Shown here one piece after another: positions 6,201 through 6,576 of a DNA stretch of 6,576 nucleotides. Each line of letters begins with the position of its first letter. The first letter of the stretch is position 1. The stretch spans positions 1-6,576 of the forward strand of contig DNXA01000090.1 of the NCBI GenBank assembly GCA_003506065.1. Reading direction: 5' to 3'. Source of the DNA: Actinomycetota bacterium. Lineage in GTDB: Bacteria; Actinomycetota; Actinomycetes; S36-B12. The translations under genes were made by a program, and so were the position numbers. The notes under the pieces were generated by a model. The model worked only from the letters and a program-made list of their open reading frames with translations, did not search any database and had not been told where the DNA came from.

Positions 6201-6576
6201 CAGGAGCATTGGGTGTCGATGTGGTGATCACGTTTCCCGATGCCAGGGTCACCGACACCGGGCAGGCCCCCGCAATTGCTCCGGAGAATGAACTGGGCGT
6301 GACGCTCATCTGCAGGCCGTTCGCGTCCACCTGTGCAGTCGCCGGGACTGTGACGGAGCCGCCGCCGGTCATCGGGCAGCTCAGGCTCACACTGCTCAAA
6401 CCCTGCAGACCTGTGTCGCCAATACCCGCACTGGGATTGGCAACCGATGCGGTGAACAGGAAGCTTCCGCCACCTTGAATCGGCAGGATCGAAGGAGCAA
6501 TGCCGGTCGTGGTGACAAATGCGACCCCGGTTGCCGTCCATCCGTAGCTGCCAACTGGTGTCGGCACGCCATTGGT
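3220..6576 (-). CDS. Large multidomain secreted-type protein with GH64/thaumatin-like domain and Ig-like repeats; N-terminus outside window
   Basis: The frame is open from the right edge to TGA at 3220 (1118 codons). The GTG at 6567 is only an internal codon used here as residue 1; three more residues (TNG) precede it, so start and signal peptide lie outside. Domains in order: two Ig/IPT-like modules with paired cysteines (about 24-130 and 132-214); a GH64/thaumatin-like domain (about 241-702); four He_PIG repeats (711-1077); a Pro/Thr/Ser/Asn-rich linker (1078-1096); and a tail CPPGSFWLPSVGQCVEIN (1098-1115). There are eight cysteines, and the composition is rich in Ser, Thr, Gly, Ala and Val with few Lys, as in exported beta-rich proteins. 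GH64 enzymes cleave beta-1,3-glucan (laminarin, curdlan, fungal wall glucan), so a role in degrading such polymer or binding a surface is likely. I see no LPXTG sorting signal, membrane anchor or SLH domain. Catalytic acids could not be placed by eye. Confidence 0.88.
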   Translation of the reverse strand, partial: TNGVPTPVGSYGWTATGVAFVTTTGIAPSILPIQGGGSFLFTASVANPSAGIGDTGLQGLSSVSLSCPMTGGGSVTVPATAQVDANGLQMSVTPSSFSGAIAGACPVSVTLASGNVITTSTPNAPGVWVQANVPAITVTPDHGAENQTDGSLQMVTVAGSSTLAGATGVSFDYCPAANPSGTYASALVKPSADQTQLSVQVPAGVPAGKCAVVVSMPAAGARPAGYTLATSPPLGGFTFDPPYQGLITVTVSNPYNAGVPRSGVADGSLYISVLGDPTGGGVVSSIQSGSNLFAGLNTTTLVSAPFTSMAGYNSTTHSATLTLLPPVASGNLYFSNQSLTGSPPDPTTSKSRYGFVEFTYNSSGIDVDLTLIDQIGFTMSSALLAKDSSVISGSYRDTGCLVNIVNALSGTGLNLNATTASSQGVMRYGGATIQPTPTPGSWTYAQLAGNSNWAGIVGAAKLPQSYPLVASYANSVKGPLTVRDQLGDKYYGGQFNYTATLASGVWTLIGNVAIGSTQGTQQGPKLQIEQAGISAAGSHGGTGFGVYGQNGPFLAYLPTGTAAAPSYGPALSWAADGGVPSTWQNVVKTIYRDFIAGFAYGYWNTTEFADSTDTGASGANFTRDPLDDAYAHAQGSYPNAGQYAWNVYDEVIRSHSNIDGGGSPKPSGAYGMAYSDTFVPSDLSPNQSQEFAYGWNLTLGDPTSCSDPQASLSPARERLQLKLGQAIVPVQAGLAASSSNQFVEYTAKGFTAPVKYSIAKPDGSPVVLPKGLSFSRATGVISGASAVNAALQSYQITASDGRLTASSFITIEVGTASVKPVAQSLTGHLGAVVVPSAPLVTEGFPGKASFDISPALPAGLHLDSSTGVVSGTPTQSSAERAYAITAVDGSVKAQTSLSLEVLPAWSVSPAQQTVVAKVGTAITPTVPFMVTGFVNTPSYAIAPALPTGLSLNPSTGVVAGTATQALSTTNYKITAKGRTGAASTTLTLTVAPLIGGISPAKQFLTGPTSVYQSSVPLRPVGFLGPLTYALAPSAVPAGMWFNSATGVMSGTPTQNWNTVYTVTGSDGRSSASVTISLVIAPSANPAPSPTPSANPTTRPTCPPGSFWLPSVGQCVEIN
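3223..3336 (-). other. Pro-rich linker plus two-cysteine C-terminal tail
   Basis: Residues 1078-1096 form a low-complexity Pro/Ser/Asn/Thr linker of the kind that joins domains in secreted hydrolases. The last 18 residues, CPPGSFWLPSVGQCVEIN, hold two cysteines 13 apart with an aromatic FW between them. This suggests a small disulfide-closed module for binding or anchoring. I do not recognise it as a named domain. Confidence 0.5.
3337..4437 (-). repeat. Four tandem He_PIG-type Ig-like repeats
   Basis: Four modules of about 82-100 residues at 711-810, 817-898, 900-987 and 993-1077 of the large protein (4138-4437, 3874-4119, 3607-3870 and 3337-3591). Each carries the He_PIG core: GLSFSRATGVISGAS, GLHLDSSTGVVSGTPT, GLSLNPSTGVVAGTAT and GMWFNSATGVMSGTPT, followed by a Y.IT/Y.VT strand, a D/G turn and a closing TI.L/LTLTV-like strand. 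The first is longest and most divergent, with an insertion before its core. Such repeats usually act as spacers or adhesion modules in exported bacterial proteins. There is no long nucleotide identity between copies by eye, so the duplication is old. Confidence 0.85.
4462..5847 (-). other. GH64 / thaumatin-like (beta-1,3-glucanase-type) domain
   Basis: Residues about 241-702 of the large protein. ITVTVSNPYN and SLYISVLG (244-253, 265-272) fit the opening beta strands. LPPVASGNLYFSNQSL (321-336), then YGFVEFTYNSS and DVDLTLIDQIGFTM (363-376), follow the GH64 order of a 'sGR.yFS' strand, a 'FvEFT' strand and a 'vd.VD..GlP' strand. Later come IYRDFIAGFAYGYWN (587-601), DDAYAHA (624-630), NVYDEVIR (643-650) and SGAYGMAYSDTF (664-675), the last resembling the 'YAfpYDDv' region near the end of GH64 domains. 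C397 and C702 could pair. The family call rests on remembered motifs; the catalytic Glu/Asp pair was not verified, so activity is unproven. Confidence 0.68.
5926..6498 (-). repeat. Two tandem Ig/IPT-like modules with paired cysteines
   Basis: Within the large protein, residues about 24-130 and 132-214 are two beta-rich modules of similar plan. Each has a first Cys in a central strand (SLSCP, C64; FDYCPAA, C171) and a second Cys 36-38 residues later before a closing strand (GACPVSV, C102; GKCAVVV, C207). Each Cys pair probably forms a disulfide outside the cell. The opening ITVTPDHGAENQTDG of module two resembles the start of IPT/TIG domains. The match is by pattern only; these may be spacer or carbohydrate-binding modules. 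Confidence 0.5.

Noticed and set aside
6565..6567. GTG at 6567 as the true start of the large protein
   Set aside because: The frame continues open to the window edge, no signal peptide follows this codon, and the sequence after it is already mid-domain, so the start is outside.

Overview
The window looks like chromosomal DNA from a high-GC Gram-positive bacterium, most likely an actinomycete-type actinobacterium. This rests on the high GC content, GTG start codons, a FadR/GntR regulator with an RRGSRGGAR wing, and a crotonase of a type I associate with mycobacterial and rhodococcal EchA-like proteins. No RNA gene, CRISPR array, insertion sequence or phage gene is visible, so the organism cannot be placed more finely.

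Layout from left to right: (1) 1-497, minus strand, is the N-terminal third of a GabD-like aldehyde dehydrogenase that runs off the left edge. (2) 498-680 is a divergent promoter region with an AT-rich island and a plausible sigma70-type promoter reading right. (3) 681-1451, plus strand, is a FadR-type GntR regulator; its stop codon lies at the centre of a perfect 17+1+17 palindrome that separates it from the convergent gene. (4) 1486-2403, minus strand, is a crotonase-superfamily protein lacking both classical hydratase glutamates. (5) 2450-3181, minus strand, is a small alpha/beta hydrolase with an intact Ser-Asp-His triad. (6) 3220-6576, minus strand, is a very large extracellular-type protein whose N-terminus lies beyond the right edge. 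It has two Cys-paired Ig/IPT-like modules, a GH64/thaumatin-like beta-1,3-glucanase-type domain, four He_PIG Ig-like repeats, a Pro/Thr-rich linker and a short two-cysteine tail.

Genes 1 to 5 read as a small catabolic locus. The regulator is divergent from the dehydrogenase and convergent with the hydrolase-crotonase pair. An acyl-CoA or ester substrate handled by the hydrolase and crotonase, with an aldehyde oxidised by the dehydrogenase, would fit, but the substrate cannot be read from the sequence. Gene 6 is functionally separate: it is probably secreted and acts on an extracellular beta-glucan. Its closeness to the hydrolase (38 nt) may mean read-through transcription rather than a shared pathway. 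I see no defence, conflict or mobile system here. The best leads are the atypical crotonase, the architecture and tail of the secreted protein, and the stop-codon-centred palindrome.
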